A stretch of DNA of 64,000 bases, taken from Candidatus Omnitrophota bacterium. GTDB taxonomy: Bacteria; Hinthialibacterota; Hinthialibacteria; Hinthialibacterales; Hinthialibacteraceae. The translations under genes were made by a program, and so were the position numbers. Under the pieces are notes generated by a model that had not been told where the DNA came from, ran no database searches, and was given only the letters and a program-made list of their open reading frames with translations. This document shows, one piece after another, positions 27,211-37,023 of this stretch; position 1 is the stretch's first letter, and each line of letters starts with the position of its first letter. The stretch spans positions 1-64,000 of the forward strand of contig QZKN01000029.1 of the NCBI GenBank assembly GCA_003598175.1, given 5' to 3'.

Positions 27211-29877
27211 TCACAGTTCTCTTAGATTTGCCTGACTTGCCATTCCTAAAACTTTTGATCGTCCCACTTTCTTGCGTTCAAAATCCAATCCCAATCGAAA
27301 TATCTCAGACATGTGGTATTCACCTTTATCAAATTTAATCACGCCATTGTTTTCCAAAAGGAAGATTTCGGAATCATCCAAATTGAAATCGGTTCTCTGA
27401 AACGGGACTTTTTTCTTTTCCTGATCATAAGAACGAAATTTATTGAATATTTTCTGAACCGGATTATTTTCCGCCTCGACTTCTTCGATCTTTTTCCTGC
27501 CACATTCCGGTAACGCTTTTTTCATTGCAGACGGAACCAGGATTCGATCCTTCCAACGTTGATCATCAATGGAATACTTTACGGAATAATAGATAAACCG
27601 AACCATATCTCGCGCCTGGATTTGCCCACGTAAATCCGATAAAACCGCCATAACCCACGCGCTGGTTCGACTCTCGCGCGATTGGTCATGCCCTAATTTT
27701 TTTCCCCAAAATGGGATCAGCGATTCGATTAGTTCTTCTTTTCTCATGGCTTGAATTGATTTCGCATGGGAAATAATATCAGTTTTTTCTGTTAACCAGC
27801 CAATCAACCGCAAGGCTTCGAGTTCATTCCACTGTAAAGAATAGGGCTCGTAAAGCGCCATCAATTGCGCGGCATTTTGTGAAATCGCTCCCAAGACCAT
27901 ATCTCTTCTCACGAAAACGACGATTCCAATCGGTCGAGAGGGCTGTTGGCCAAGCCATTCCGGCACTTCTTGGATGAGTGAACGAAGCGCGTTTTGTTCA
28001 TCATGGCTTGATGCTAAATGTTGGAACAAATCTTCCAATCCATCAATCAAAAAAATGACTCTTTTCTTTTGTTCCGTTAGAAATTTTGGAAATGCAGTTC
28101 CCGCTTCGCTTTCACCATTCCTGAAACCGACAGACCATGCCAATCCGTTTAACCATATTTGTTTCCATTGACCCTCGTGCAAATTCCTGTTCATGCCATC
28201 GCGGATAGAATCGCGGATTGTTGAATTATCCGATCTACTTTTCATGCTTAATTGTCGGATCACTTTTTCCCGAGCTTCTTGAATAGTGGATCGATTGGTT
28301 TCTTCGAGATTTTTGGGTTCTAAAAAAGGGCATATCAAAATATCATTATGTATACTATCCATTCCACATTTTTCGACAAATTGACTCCATTTTCCACAGC
28401 GAATGATCTGCATATATGTATAAGTTTTCCCAGCCCCTTTCGCTCCCACGACAACAGTAATCGGTACGCGCTGGCGGTGATCTTCGACCAATTTTTTCAG
28501 CGGTGTAGTGACTAAAAAATCCGTTTCTTCGCTTTTCTCGGCATATTGCATTTTGTTCGAAAAAGCAGCGACTTTTTTTCTTTTTTCATTGATGTCGGTA
28601 TCGAAAATTGATTTTAAGGACTCTTTACAGGGCATATAATTTTTTAAATCGAGAATTTTTGTACGTAAATTCGATTGGTTCAGCCGCTCCATTATCTCTT
28701 CGAAAGTGGAGGGAAGAACAAACAGATTGGAATCGAACGGAGTATCGATCAGATTCTCATCTATTAAATCATCCGAACATCCGAATTCAGCAATCAATTC
28801 ATTCAAACGCTCTCGTTTTTCAGACCATAATTTTTCGTCCATATTCAAAGGGATTTGGCTCATGATTACAAAAGGTTTCGGAAAATCAATTTCTTCAATA
28901 GAAAATAAGACATCTTCTTTTTTAGACGGCGTCCGTTCAATTAGAAGTTTTAAAACTTTATATGTGCCTTCCATGCTTTGCGAACTCAATGTCGTCACCA
29001 ATACACGATAGGTTCGTGGATCCAAAAGCAAACCGGTCGAAAGTTCGGACAAACCGGCGCGGGTATCGACAATAACGGCGTCGACATCCATTGCTTTTCC
29101 TAATTCGGATAAAATTTTCGTCAACAGGAATGGATCATCCGCATTCTGAATTAAATGTTCCGGCCGAATGTCCAGCGATACAAAATCTTCAACAGAACGA
29201 TACGCAGGTAATAAAAAAATCCCATCGAGAAAAGCATCTTGCAGCCGTTCTTTAACCAAGTCGAGCGAATCTTTCTTATCTTTTGATAGGTCTCCATGAA
29301 TCAACGCAATCAAATCGGAAAACGAAATAGAAGGATTGGGAAATCGTTCTCGCAACAACCAACTGATGCCCGGCGCTTCGAAATCGGCGTCGATCAGAAT
29401 CACTTTTTTTTTGTCGTCGGCAAAAACTTTCGCCAACGCCATGGCATGGATGGTTCTGCCTACGCCTCCTTTGAACGAATGAAACACCACAACCGGAGGG
29501 AAATCTTCGGAAAAAATTTCGGGCGCGTCAATTTTGAGATGTGGAGTAATTATATTGGGTCTGGCTAAGGAAGGAATCATCCGCGGAGTCATCGGCTCTT
29601 CATCTGTTTCTTCAAGGAAAATGGGGAAACGTTTGGGTTTCTTTTCCGCACTCTCCATAATCAAATACAATTCGCCCTCTTTCTCTTCAATGCGCGGATC
29701 ATACGTATCTTTTAACCATTCTTGGATTTTGCTCTTACCCTCCGCTCGAATTCCGAGCGTCAATCCTTCCCAATAAGCGCTTGCCCATACGAGCGAATTC
29801 GGCCAATTTTTTGTTTGCCGGTTTAGCACATCTTCCACATCGATCCATGAATAAAGACGAATGCTTTGGGGAATCAT
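27211..29877 (-). CDS. Double P-loop ATPase with KGGVGR motif, partner of a HEPN protein
   Basis: An 888-residue protein with two NTPase modules. An N-terminal region of unknown fold (about 1-120) is followed by a MinD/ParA-like ATPase with the variant Walker A KGGVGRT at 136-142, LIDADFEAPG, and AVIVDTRAGLSELS as Walker B. The second P-loop, GAKGAGKT at 478-485, starts a KAP/AAA-like ATPase with RVIFLIDGLEDLF as Walker B and a helical C-terminus. KGGVGR-variant ATPases are known mainly from predicted bacterial conflict loci. The start overlaps the HEPN gene stop by 4 nt, so the two are coupled. It is AT-richer than its neighbours, which suggests transfer. Its effector mechanism cannot be read from sequence. 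Confidence 0.8.
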   Translation of the reverse strand: MIPQSIRLYSWIDVEDVLNRQTKNWPNSLVWASAYWEGLTLGIRAEGKSKIQEWLKDTYDPRIEEKEGELYLIMESAEKKPKRFPIFLEETDEEPMTPRMIPSLARPNIITPHLKIDAPEIFSEDFPPVVVFHSFKGGVGRTIHAMALAKVFADDKKKVILIDADFEAPGISWLLRERFPNPSISFSDLIALIHGDLSKDKKDSLDLVKERLQDAFLDGIFLLPAYRSVEDFVSLDIRPEHLIQNADDPFLLTKILSELGKAMDVDAVIVDTRAGLSELSTGLLLDPRTYRVLVTTLSSQSMEGTYKVLKLLIERTPSKKEDVLFSIEEIDFPKPFVIMSQIPLNMDEKLWSEKRERLNELIAEFGCSDDLIDENLIDTPFDSNLFVLPSTFEEIMERLNQSNLRTKILDLKNYMPCKESLKSIFDTDINEKRKKVAAFSNKMQYAEKSEETDFLVTTPLKKLVEDHRQRVPITVVVGAKGAGKTYTYMQIIRCGKWSQFVEKCGMDSIHNDILICPFLEPKNLEETNRSTIQEAREKVIRQLSMKSRSDNSTIRDSIRDGMNRNLHEGQWKQIWLNGLAWSVGFRNGESEAGTAFPKFLTEQKKRVIFLIDGLEDLFQHLASSHDEQNALRSLIQEVPEWLGQQPSRPIGIVVFVRRDMVLGAISQNAAQLMALYEPYSLQWNELEALRLIGWLTEKTDIISHAKSIQAMRKEELIESLIPFWGKKLGHDQSRESRTSAWVMAVLSDLRGQIQARDMVRFIYYSVKYSIDDQRWKDRILVPSAMKKALPECGRKKIEEVEAENNPVQKIFNKFRSYDQEKKKVPFQRTDFNLDDSEIFLLENNGVIKFDKGEYHMSEIFRLGLDFERKKVGRSKVLGMASQANLREL

Positions 29878-30290
29878 TTTACACTTTCCTCACTAATCCA
29901 CTGCGAAATGGATTTTAACCACTGCAGAATCTTAATTTCGTCGCCTGATTCCATTGTAACACCGTATCGCCAAGCCTGGTGAGCATTTTGAATCGATTCC
30001 TTTTTTACTCCTCCTTTTTTATTCCGATCTCTTTCCAAACAAAAGGAATGTCTTCCACACAAATACGCGGGTAAGCGTAGTACCTTGATCCATTGATTTA
30101 AGTCATGTCCATGATTCTTAATGATCTGTTTAGTTGTTCTAAAATTGTTTCTACGAAGGTAAAGCGATTTCAATCCGCATTCAACCGCGTAAAACAATAA
30201 AAGACACGAAGAAATCCCTTTCGTTTCTAGTGACGCATCACGATGAAGTCGATACGCTTTTTTTAATTCATTGAATCCGGAATGGATCAT
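29874..30290 (-). CDS. HEPN-like protein coupled to the KGGVGR ATPase
   Basis: A 138-residue all-helical protein. The opening FNELKKAYRLHRDASLETKGISSCLLLFYAVECGLKSLYLRRN matches HEPN-domain proteins, in which a small-residue helix is followed by ECGLKAL-type sequence. A canonical Rx4-6H catalytic motif is not seen; the closest is HGHDLNQW after the second helix. It may therefore be a non-nucleolytic HEPN or use other residues. It precedes the double ATPase with a 4-nt overlap, implying a fixed two-gene system. GGAG is 11 nt from the ATG. Confidence 0.68.
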   Translation of the reverse strand: MIHSGFNELKKAYRLHRDASLETKGISSCLLLFYAVECGLKSLYLRRNNFRTTKQIIKNHGHDLNQWIKVLRLPAYLCGRHSFCLERDRNKKGGVKKESIQNAHQAWRYGVTMESGDEIKILQWLKSISQWISEESVK

Positions 30291-30433
30291 CTTTTTTCAT
30301 TCTCCGTTACAATCCTCTCCTTTTCTCTTTGAAAGATACGCCTTTTAAACCCGATTTCCGATTATCAAAATATGAAAAGGAATTTAAAATATACAGAAAT
30401 GTCGACATCCATACTTCTGGCTGTTATAAGATT

Positions 30434-31561
30434 TCAAATCTTAATAAATATCCGCCGTTTATACAACCAATAACACATATACCACAACATCCCCCACGTC
30501 GCCAGACCCACCAGCATTTCCGCATACAGTTCCCCCAACCAGCCGAACAACGCCATGAGGAACGGGTAGGGAATGCGGTGGAGAAATTCCCCGCCGCCGA
30601 TTTCCGCGAAGAGGTAGATGAACAGCGGATTCATGCCGACGATGGCGAAGACAATCGACCATTTTTGGATTTTCATCACGTCGATCAGCCAATACGAGAA
30701 CGCCAGCGCCAACAGGCACCAACCGCCGCTGACGATGACGAACGAACTGGTGCAGATCCGTTTGATGATTGGCGTGAGAGGATCCAGCGCATACCCGACA
30801 ACCACTCCGATCAAGCCGATGAGAAATAAATAAAGCACCTTTTGGTTGGGCTTGCGATTACTCATCAGCCACTGCCCGGCCAGCACTCCCCACATCGTGT
30901 GCGCCGTCGTGGGGATGGCGTTGAATGACACCCAATGCCCGCTCGAAAGTTCACCTGAGATCAACAGATCCACATACGCGCCGAAATTACGACCCGGTTC
31001 GAACGCCTGATTGAAGCCATCGACAGGGAAAAAGCGATAAAGCAGTTCCGTCAAGCCGATCAAGGCAAACGAAAATATCAGCTGCACGCGAAACGACTTG
31101 TTCATCATGAGAAACGCGATGAGATAGGTCACCGACAATTGCGCCAGCACGTTTTGGAAGCGAAACGTAATCCTGCCGGGACCGATGCAGTATAGACCCC
31201 AGCCCAACAGCAGCAGTAAAATAGAGCGCTGGATGGCGTGGCGAAGAACACGCGAATAGTCATCGCCGCGCTGCATCCGCTTGGCGACGGAAAACGGAAT
31301 CGCCACCCCCACGATGAACATGAAGAACGGCTGCACCAAATCCCAAAACCGCATCCCGTGCCACGGATGATGATGAAACTGCTCGCCGATGGCGGCAATC
31401 CATGTGCCTTGAAATGAGGGATCAATCATCTTCGAAAACAACTCCGTTCCCTCCGCAATCAATAAAAACATGGTGAATCCCCGAAAAAAATCGAGGGACA
31501 ACAATCGCTGCTCGGCCGATGTCATGCCATCCATTCTATTTAAGGTAGCGTCATTCATCAC
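30434..31561 (-). CDS. DUF5009 / HGSNAT-like membrane acyltransferase
   Basis: A 375-residue integral membrane protein with about ten hydrophobic helices. The opening RLLSLDFFRGFTMFLLI and HGMRFWDLVQPFFMFIVGVAIPFS are hallmarks of the DUF5009 family, related to human heparan-alpha-glucosaminide N-acetyltransferase. The His in WHGMRFWDLV corresponds to the likely active-site His. It presumably transfers acetyl groups across the membrane to extracytoplasmic amino sugars. The second of two adjacent ATG codons (31558) lies better relative to a GAGGA box. Confidence 0.88.
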   Translation of the reverse strand: MMNDATLNRMDGMTSAEQRLLSLDFFRGFTMFLLIAEGTELFSKMIDPSFQGTWIAAIGEQFHHHPWHGMRFWDLVQPFFMFIVGVAIPFSVAKRMQRGDDYSRVLRHAIQRSILLLLLGWGLYCIGPGRITFRFQNVLAQLSVTYLIAFLMMNKSFRVQLIFSFALIGLTELLYRFFPVDGFNQAFEPGRNFGAYVDLLISGELSSGHWVSFNAIPTTAHTMWGVLAGQWLMSNRKPNQKVLYLFLIGLIGVVVGYALDPLTPIIKRICTSSFVIVSGGWCLLALAFSYWLIDVMKIQKWSIVFAIVGMNPLFIYLFAEIGGGEFLHRIPYPFLMALFGWLGELYAEMLVGLATWGMLWYMCYWLYKRRIFIKI

Positions 31562-31888
31562 ATTCCTCGCTCACTTCCGATTGGTTGATTTGAAATGTTT
31601 GCTGGAAATGATCGATTATCTCATCACTATCCGCTGTTTGTCAACGAATCGATCATACGAGCGAACGATAAATTGTTCCATCCGTTTCAACGAAAACGGC
31701 GACCGCGGGAACGGCTGTTACGAGTATTGAAAAGTCGTCCAAGAAAACGGCGCGTTGAAATGGATCAAGGAATCAACCTGACAACGGACCGAACTTGTGA
31801 ATAGAAATGGTGGGAGCAAATACGAATATATATGCAATACTTGACAAATTATTTCCTTTGGTCTTCCCATTGGAAAACATTTTTTCTT
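31562..31888. other. Intergenic region between HigA and the DUF5009 gene
   Basis: 327 bp between two minus-strand genes. I see no repeat, hairpin or conserved translation here. It should hold the DUF5009 promoter. Confidence 0.3.
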
Positions 31889-32194
31889 CTATGCATTTTC
31901 AAAACGAGGAATAACAGTGATATCAATCTCCACCTTTTGATCAAACTTATTGAGAATGGTGATAAGCCGATCAATGGTAAAGCGCTTCAAATCCGGCTTC
32001 CGAATACGAACAAACTCACTTTGGTCAATCCCCGTTAACTTTGCCGCTTTCCTTGTGGAGAGTTTTTGTTCATCCAAAATGCCGATAATTTCAGCCGCCA
32101 GCAACGCTTTCATCTGAAGAACGTCGGCGTTTGGATCATGAAAATCTCGAAAAAGATTCCCGCTTCCATGCACGAATTCCAATTCTTCACTCAT
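31889..32194 (-). CDS. higA: HigA-type HTH antitoxin
   Basis: A 101-residue antitoxin with an XRE-type helix-turn-helix at about residues 40-75 (LSTRKAAKLTGIDQSEFVRIR) and a strand-forming tail. It overlaps the toxin stop by 4 nt (ATGA), giving toxin-first HigBA order. The protein probably represses the operon through the palindrome upstream of higB. An earlier in-frame start would lie inside the toxin gene and is unlikely. Confidence 0.83.
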   Translation of the reverse strand: MSEELEFVHGSGNLFRDFHDPNADVLQMKALLAAEIIGILDEQKLSTRKAAKLTGIDQSEFVRIRKPDLKRFTIDRLITILNKFDQKVEIDITVIPRFENA

Positions 32195-32544
32195 TTTTTC
32201 AATCTTTCTCTTACTCTCTTGATTCGTTCCCGAATCAACTCGATATCCGGTTTTGGAGTTCTGATGCCGAATTTTGACTTTTTCTGAAACGCATGAAGCC
32301 CCCATATTTCTTCTCCGATCTGTAAAGCATAGACAACTCGGTATGCACCAGTCCGATCCCGTAAAGCGATTTCAAAAACACCAGAACCGAAACCTTTCAG
32401 AGCTTTAGCCAAGTCTGGCTTTTTTCCTTCTGCCACAACCGTTAGAGCAGTTCGGATTTCAATTTGAACAGAGTGGGGAAAGGATTGAAAATCCTTCCAA
32501 GCCGGTTTGATCCATGATACAATTCTTTTTGTATTTCTGCTCAT
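32191..32544 (-). CDS. higB: HigB-type toxin (RelE/phage Gp49 family)
   Basis: A 117-residue basic protein of the RelE/HigB superfamily: AWKDFQSFPHSVQIEIRTALTVVAEG, LKGFGSGVFEIALRDRTGAYRVVYAL and GLHAFQKKSKFGIRTPK. The last segment, with its Lys-rich loop, is the phage-derived Gp49 signature. Such toxins cleave mRNA on the ribosome. The gene precedes its antitoxin, as usual for higBA. No strong ribosome binding site is seen. Confidence 0.86.
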   Translation of the reverse strand: MSRNTKRIVSWIKPAWKDFQSFPHSVQIEIRTALTVVAEGKKPDLAKALKGFGSGVFEIALRDRTGAYRVVYALQIGEEIWGLHAFQKKSKFGIRTPKPDIELIRERIKRVRERLKK

Positions 32545-32554
32545 GAAGAAATGA

Positions 32555-32578
32555 TGACAAATTTAACATCATTTGTCA
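32555..32578. promoter_or_regulatory. Palindromic operator before higBA
   Basis: TGACAAAT and ATTTGTCA form a perfect 8-bp inverted repeat with an 8-bp spacer, 11 bp upstream of the toxin start. On the minus strand the outer arm contains TTGACA, a good -35 box, so HigA binding would block RNA polymerase. Confidence 0.6.
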
Positions 32579-32722
32579 AGCGATTTTCAATTTCAAGCGT
32601 CTTTTTAGTAAGTAAAGTTGGCTCAAGGCGAAGTGTAGCCAATTCACCCATCTCAAATAACCAATCCATATCCAATCAGTTTGAGATACAATATCGTTAT
32701 TCTTTCATTGTGGTGAATAAAC

Positions 32723-34315
32723 ATGAACAATATAGAACTCCCCCTGCCGTGGCTGCTAATCATTTGTATTTCGATCCTGGCAATATTCGGCCTGATCGTT
32801 CTTCTCTACCGCTTTGTCGAAATGATCCGCTTTCTCAATCTTTTGATGCGAGGCGTCAAGCCGTTGTCCGACGAAGAGCGGCAATCCCGCATTGAAAAAA
32901 TTCTCTGTGAGGAGGACCGTGAAGCCCAACGACTGATCGAACAAAAAACCAGCGAGGTCTGGCGCTCCTTTTCCGCCACCAACTGGCTGGATTTCAACGC
33001 GGTGCGAATGGAATGCATCCAATTCGTACGCGAAATCGCGCGAATGTATCACCGCGATTCCCCCCATCCGGAATTGGAAGTGACCATCTTCGATCTGCTG
33101 AAATTAAACGAACGTATATCCCGCGAAATCACGATTCTGCTTTCCCCTTACCGGACGCTCAACAGGATCTCCGTGTCCAGCCTGCTCGAAGCCAAATCGA
33201 TGATCGATCACACCCGCCGCATTGTCGGCCACAAAGGCGTACGCGCCGGCCGCACCATCGCCACCCGCATTTGGCAAACGGTGAACATCATTAATCCGAA
33301 ATATTGGATTAACCGCGTCATTTTCAAGGGCGCGTCCGAGATGGTGGGCCGAAAAGTGCTGACATCGCTTTATCGCATTGTTGGCAACGAAGCCATCAAG
33401 ATTTACCGCTCCTCCTCCGCACTGCATATCGCACCCGAAGATTTGATTGGAAAGGAAGGTATTGAAGAAGAAAAAATGGAACCGTTTTCAGACGGCACTT
33501 CAGCAAAAAAAGGATCTGTGATTGAATCCGATAAAGTGGAAATTATGGAAGAAGCGGAACGCATTGAGCCGCCAGAAACCAAGGATGAAACCGTGCAGCC
33601 AGAAAAAGAGATCAAAACGGGAATCAAACAAAAAATCGCGGCGAAGATCGCCCAAACCCTCAATGCGTTTGTCGAAGGTTCTTTGCAGGTGTGGGATAAA
33701 ATGGCCAGCCGTGAAAAAGTGCTGGAATCTTATAAAAAGCGAGGCTTTGACGTCCCCGATTTGCACGGCATCCGCAAACTTCCCATCGAAACCGTCGATC
33801 AGGTCGCCGATCACTACATCCGCAAAGGCGAATGGACCTGCGCCGCGGAAGGCGCGGCCACCGGCGCGGGAGGATTTTTATTGCTGGCCGCCGATGCCCC
33901 GTCGCTGCTGGCATTGCAGTTGCGCACCATCCAGCAAATCGGTTACAGCTATGGTTTCGACGTGACCCGGCCGGAAGAAAAAATCTTCGCGGTGAAATTA
34001 TTGTCGGAAGCTTACCTCCATCCCGCCAAACAGGAACGCGCCTCCCTCATCAAAGATATGCGCATGGCCGCCGATCTCGTGAAAGGCGGCGGCCCGATGG
34101 GTTTGTTAAGCCAACGCCTGTTCATTCAAGGCTTCGCCAAAATCGCGGAAAAAATCGGCATCCGCATGGGCGGCCGCAAAGTCGCGCAATTCATCCCCCT
34201 CATCGGCGCGGTAGCCGGCGGCGTAATCAACAAGAAAATCACCGGCGACATCGCCCGCATCGCCCAGGAAGTCTACCGCGATCGCCTGCAACATATTCAG
34301 GAAGCCGATAAATAA
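32723..34315 (+). CDS. EcsC-family protein with N-terminal membrane anchor
   Basis: A 530-residue protein. Residues 8-30 are a membrane segment. A long helical region (about 40-250) and a charged linker (about 250-310, [12 protein letters not shown]) follow. The C-terminal EcsC domain (about 330-525) contains [48 protein letters not shown] and ends with a Gly-rich hydrophobic stretch ([17 protein letters not shown]). EcsC proteins have no settled biochemical function; some affect ABC transport or membrane processes. The unit is monocistronic, with only a weak GGTG near the ATG. Confidence 0.8.
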   Translation: MNNIELPLPWLLIICISILAIFGLIVLLYRFVEMIRFLNLLMRGVKPLSDEERQSRIEKILCEEDREAQRLIEQKTSEVWRSFSATNWLDFNAVRMECIQFVREIARMYHRDSPHPELEVTIFDLLKLNERISREITILLSPYRTLNRISVSSLLEAKSMIDHTRRIVGHKGVRAGRTIATRIWQTVNIINPKYWINRVIFKGASEMVGRKVLTSLYRIVGNEAIKIYRSSSALHIAPEDLIGKEGIEEEKMEPFSDGTSAKKGSVIESDKVEIMEEAERIEPPETKDETVQPEKEIKTGIKQKIAAKIAQTLNAFVEGSLQVWDKMASREKVLESYKKRGFDVPDLHGIRKLPIETVDQVADHYIRKGEWTCAAEGAATGAGGFLLLAADAPSLLALQLRTIQQIGYSYGFDVTRPEEKIFAVKLLSEAYLHPAKQERASLIKDMRMAADLVKGGGPMGLLSQRLFIQGFAKIAEKIGIRMGGRKVAQFIPLIGAVAGGVINKKITGDIARIAQEVYRDRLQHIQEADK

Positions 34316-34409
34316 TCCCCAAATTCCATTTCCTCCCAAGCATTGCTTCCACAAAACGAAACGACTATCATTACTTTTTTATCCGAATCACAAAATCGAG
34401 AGGTGCAAT

Positions 34410-34799
34410 GTGAGTCTGTGGGATTTGATTCGATTTAATGCGGACGGGCTGGTGACCGCCATCGCCCGCGACGCGAAAACCGGGCGGGTGTTGATGGCGG
34501 CGTTCATGAACCGCGAAGCCTTGGAAAAAACGCTGGCAACCAAAACCGCCCATTATTACAGCCGCTCGCGCAAGAAATTGTGGCTGAAAGGCGAATCGTC
34601 CGGCCATGTGCAACAGGTTCTTCATCTTTATATCGACTGCGACGGCGACGCCGTGTTGATGGATGTGGAGCAGGAAGGCGCCGCCTGCCACGCCGGCTAC
34701 TTTTCCTGCTTTTATCGGGAAATAACCTCTCTCGACGAAGAACCCGTCATCGCCGAAGAACGAATCTTCAATCCCGAACAAGTGTATAAGAATTCCTAA
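34410..34799 (+). CDS. hisI: Phosphoribosyl-AMP cyclohydrolase
   Basis: A 129-residue HisI, which opens the purine ring of phosphoribosyl-AMP in the third step of histidine synthesis. Family features are all present: [20 protein letters not shown]-type [20 protein letters not shown], the metal-binding DCDGD, and the Cys/His zinc ligand motif ACHAG. There is no fused HisE domain. The start is GTG at 34410, with GAGAGG 6 nt upstream. It is not in a his operon here; trpE follows after a repeat-containing gap. Confidence 0.95.
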   Translation: MSLWDLIRFNADGLVTAIARDAKTGRVLMAAFMNREALEKTLATKTAHYYSRSRKKLWLKGESSGHVQQVLHLYIDCDGDAVLMDVEQEGAACHAGYFSCFYREITSLDEEPVIAEERIFNPEQVYKNS

Positions 34800-34806
34800 A
34801 TAGTAG

Positions 34807-34833
34807 GGTGGGTTGAGCCAGGCGAAACCCACC
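34807..34833. repeat. Dispersed hairpin repeat, copy 2
   Basis: GGTGGGTT and AACCCACC form a perfect 8-bp stem around an 11-nt loop (GAGCCAGGCGA), just after hisI. It belongs to the same family as the copies at 34.9 and 56.6 kb and is related to those at 14.2 and 51.7 kb. Confidence 0.6.
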
Positions 34834-34875
34834 AATACACTCACGAATCCGGCATCCGCCGATATTTACGGAACG

Positions 34876-34904
34876 GTGGTAGGTTGAGCCAGACGAAATC
34901 CACT
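34876..34904. repeat. Dispersed hairpin repeat, copy 3 (imperfect)
   Basis: GTGGTAGGTT-GAGCCAGACGA-AATCCAC is a decayed copy of the neighbouring repeat, with an almost identical loop. It creates an in-frame TTG upstream of trpE that would add 16 spurious residues, so it should not be read as the gene start. Confidence 0.5.
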
Positions 34905-34931
34905 AATCAATACGGTACTTTAAATAAAAAC

Positions 34932-36419
34932 ATGTACGAACCGACATTCGAACGTTTTCAGGAACTCAGCCAACAGGGCAACATGATCCCTGTCTATCGC
35001 GTGATCATGGCCGATTTGGATACGCCGGTTTCCGCGTTCATCAAATTGGCCGAAGACGATCACCCTCACGCTTTTCTTCTCGAAAGCGTCGAGCAGGGTG
35101 AAAAACTGGGACGCTATTCCTTCATCGGCGTCAATCCGTCGCATATTTTCATTTGCCGTGGAAACACGTTGATTCAAATCAACGGTGAAAAACGGATTGA
35201 ACATCAATTGAACAAAGACAAGGATCCGCTGACGGTCTTACAACAATTCATGTCGCGATACAAAGCGGTGGAAGTGGAAGGATTGCCCCCGTTTTTCGGC
35301 GGCCTGGTCGGCTATCTCGGCTACGAAATGACGCAGCATTTCGAACGATTGGAATTCAACAACCGCGACGATTTCAACGTTCCCGACGCGGTGTTCTACT
35401 TCGCCGACACCCTCGTCATTTTCGACCACTTCCAACGGACCATGATGGTGGCCGCCAACGTTCTGCTCAATTCCTCGCCGGAAGAAACCTATTACGACGC
35501 CGTTCGGCGAATCGATCGCGTCGTCAAAAAACTGCAATCTCCCCTGTCGCGAATCTCATTCGGCGCGGGACTGACCACCCACTCGCCCGTCAAGACCAAT
35601 TGGAACAAAAATGCGTTTCTTAAGGCGGTCGAGCAATCGAAGGAATATATCAAAGCCGGCGACATTTATCAGGTTCAGGTCGGTATCCGCAGTGATGTGG
35701 AAATCACCTCCGGCCCGTTGGATTTATACCGCGCCCTGCGCCGCATCAATCCCTCGCCCTACACCTTCTTTTTCCGTCATGAAAACCTCTGCCTCGTCGG
35801 CGGCTCGCCGGAAATTCTGGTGAAGATGACCAACAATCAGGTGACGTATCGGCCCATCGCCGGCACTCGTCGCCGCGGCCGGACGGAAGAGGAAGATCAT
35901 TTTCTTGAACGCGAGCTGCTCAACGACGCAAAGGAACAAGCCGAACACATCATGCTGGTCGACCTCGGCCGCAACGACATCGGCCGGGTTTGCAATTTCC
36001 ACACCGTCAAAGTCACCGATTTGATGTACGTCGAACGCTATTCCCACGTCATGCATCTCGTATCCAACGTCGAAGGAGAACTGCGGGACGATAACGACGC
36101 CTACGACTTGATGCGGGCCACATTCCCGGCGGGAACCGTTACCGGATCGCCCAAAATCCGCTCCATGGAGATTATCGAGGAATTGGAAGAAACCCGCCGC
36201 GGTCCCTACGCGGGCGCCGTGGGCTGGTTCGGTCTGACCGGCGGTCTCGATTTCTGCATCACCCTGCGCACCATCGTCGTGATCGGTACGCGAGCCTACA
36301 TTCAAGCCTCCGCCGGCATCGTCGCCGACTCACAGCCGGAATTGGAATATAAGGAAGTGATGAACAAAAGTTGCGCCATGCTTCGCGCGGTCGAGATGGC
36401 GGAGTGCACGAAGGATTGA
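34932..36419 (+). CDS. trpE: Anthranilate synthase component I
   Basis: A 495-residue TrpE that converts chorismate to anthranilate using ammonia from TrpG. The feedback-inhibition motif LLES is present near residue 45 ([21 protein letters not shown]), which favours TrpE over PabB. Catalytic-domain motifs are [45 protein letters not shown] and [19 protein letters not shown] choose ATG at 34932 ([10 protein letters not shown]) because the open frame further upstream is a dispersed repeat. The stop lies 2 nt before trpG, giving a tight operon. Confidence 0.95.
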   Translation: MYEPTFERFQELSQQGNMIPVYRVIMADLDTPVSAFIKLAEDDHPHAFLLESVEQGEKLGRYSFIGVNPSHIFICRGNTLIQINGEKRIEHQLNKDKDPLTVLQQFMSRYKAVEVEGLPPFFGGLVGYLGYEMTQHFERLEFNNRDDFNVPDAVFYFADTLVIFDHFQRTMMVAANVLLNSSPEETYYDAVRRIDRVVKKLQSPLSRISFGAGLTTHSPVKTNWNKNAFLKAVEQSKEYIKAGDIYQVQVGIRSDVEITSGPLDLYRALRRINPSPYTFFFRHENLCLVGGSPEILVKMTNNQVTYRPIAGTRRRGRTEEEDHFLERELLNDAKEQAEHIMLVDLGRNDIGRVCNFHTVKVTDLMYVERYSHVMHLVSNVEGELRDDNDAYDLMRATFPAGTVTGSPKIRSMEIIEELEETRRGPYAGAVGWFGLTGGLDFCITLRTIVVIGTRAYIQASAGIVADSQPELEYKEVMNKSCAMLRAVEMAECTKD

Positions 36420-36421
36420 TC

Positions 36422-36994
36422 ATGTTGCTTATTATCGATAATTACGATTCGTTTACTTACAATCTCGTCCAATATCTCGGCGAACTCGGGGCGGATATGG
36501 AAGTGCACCGCAACGACCGGATTACAGTGGACGAAATCGAGAAAAAAAATCCCGCCGCCCTGTTGATTTCACCCGGTCCGGGAACGCCGGACGACGGCGG
36601 CATTTCCTTGTCTTCCATTGACCGCTTCCATAAAAAAATCCCGATTTTAGGCGTCTGCCTGGGTCATCAATGCATCGGGCAATATTTCGGAGGGCTGGTT
36701 CGGCGCGCCGATCGTATCATGCATGGAAAGACTTCGCTCATCTACCACAATAACAAATGCGTTTTTCACGGCCTCGATAATCCCTTCGAGGCAACTCGCT
36801 ATCATTCCCTGCTGGTGGACCGCGACAGGCTGCCGGATTCCCTCGAAATCATCGCGGAAACCGATCAGGGAGAAATCATGGGCCTCTGCCATAAAGACTA
36901 TCCCGTCTTCGGCGTACAATTCCATCCCGAATCCATTCTCACCGTCGAGGGAAAGCGCTTACTCTCTAATTTTCTAAAGGTTATGGATAAATAG
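36422..36994 (+). CDS. trpG: Anthranilate synthase component II (glutamine amidotransferase)
   Basis: A 190-residue class I glutamine amidotransferase. The triad is visible: Cys79 in [11 protein letters not shown], and His168 with Glu170 in [23 protein letters not shown] and the oxyanion-region [11 protein letters not shown] are typical of TrpG/PabA. It supplies ammonia to TrpE, with which it is coupled by a 2-nt gap and a GAAGGA box inside the trpE end. It may also serve PabB, as amphibolic TrpG/PabA does in many bacteria. The rest of the trp pathway is not adjacent. Confidence 0.95.
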   Translation: MLLIIDNYDSFTYNLVQYLGELGADMEVHRNDRITVDEIEKKNPAALLISPGPGTPDDGGISLSSIDRFHKKIPILGVCLGHQCIGQYFGGLVRRADRIMHGKTSLIYHNNKCVFHGLDNPFEATRYHSLLVDRDRLPDSLEIIAETDQGEIMGLCHKDYPVFGVQFHPESILTVEGKRLLSNFLKVMDK

Positions 36995-37023
36995 GGAATC
37001 TAAATTCTTATCCATTCTTGACA

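Noticed and set aside
34884-34931. Upstream TTG start for trpE
   Set aside because: The extra residues are translated from a dispersed hairpin repeat; family homology starts at 34932.
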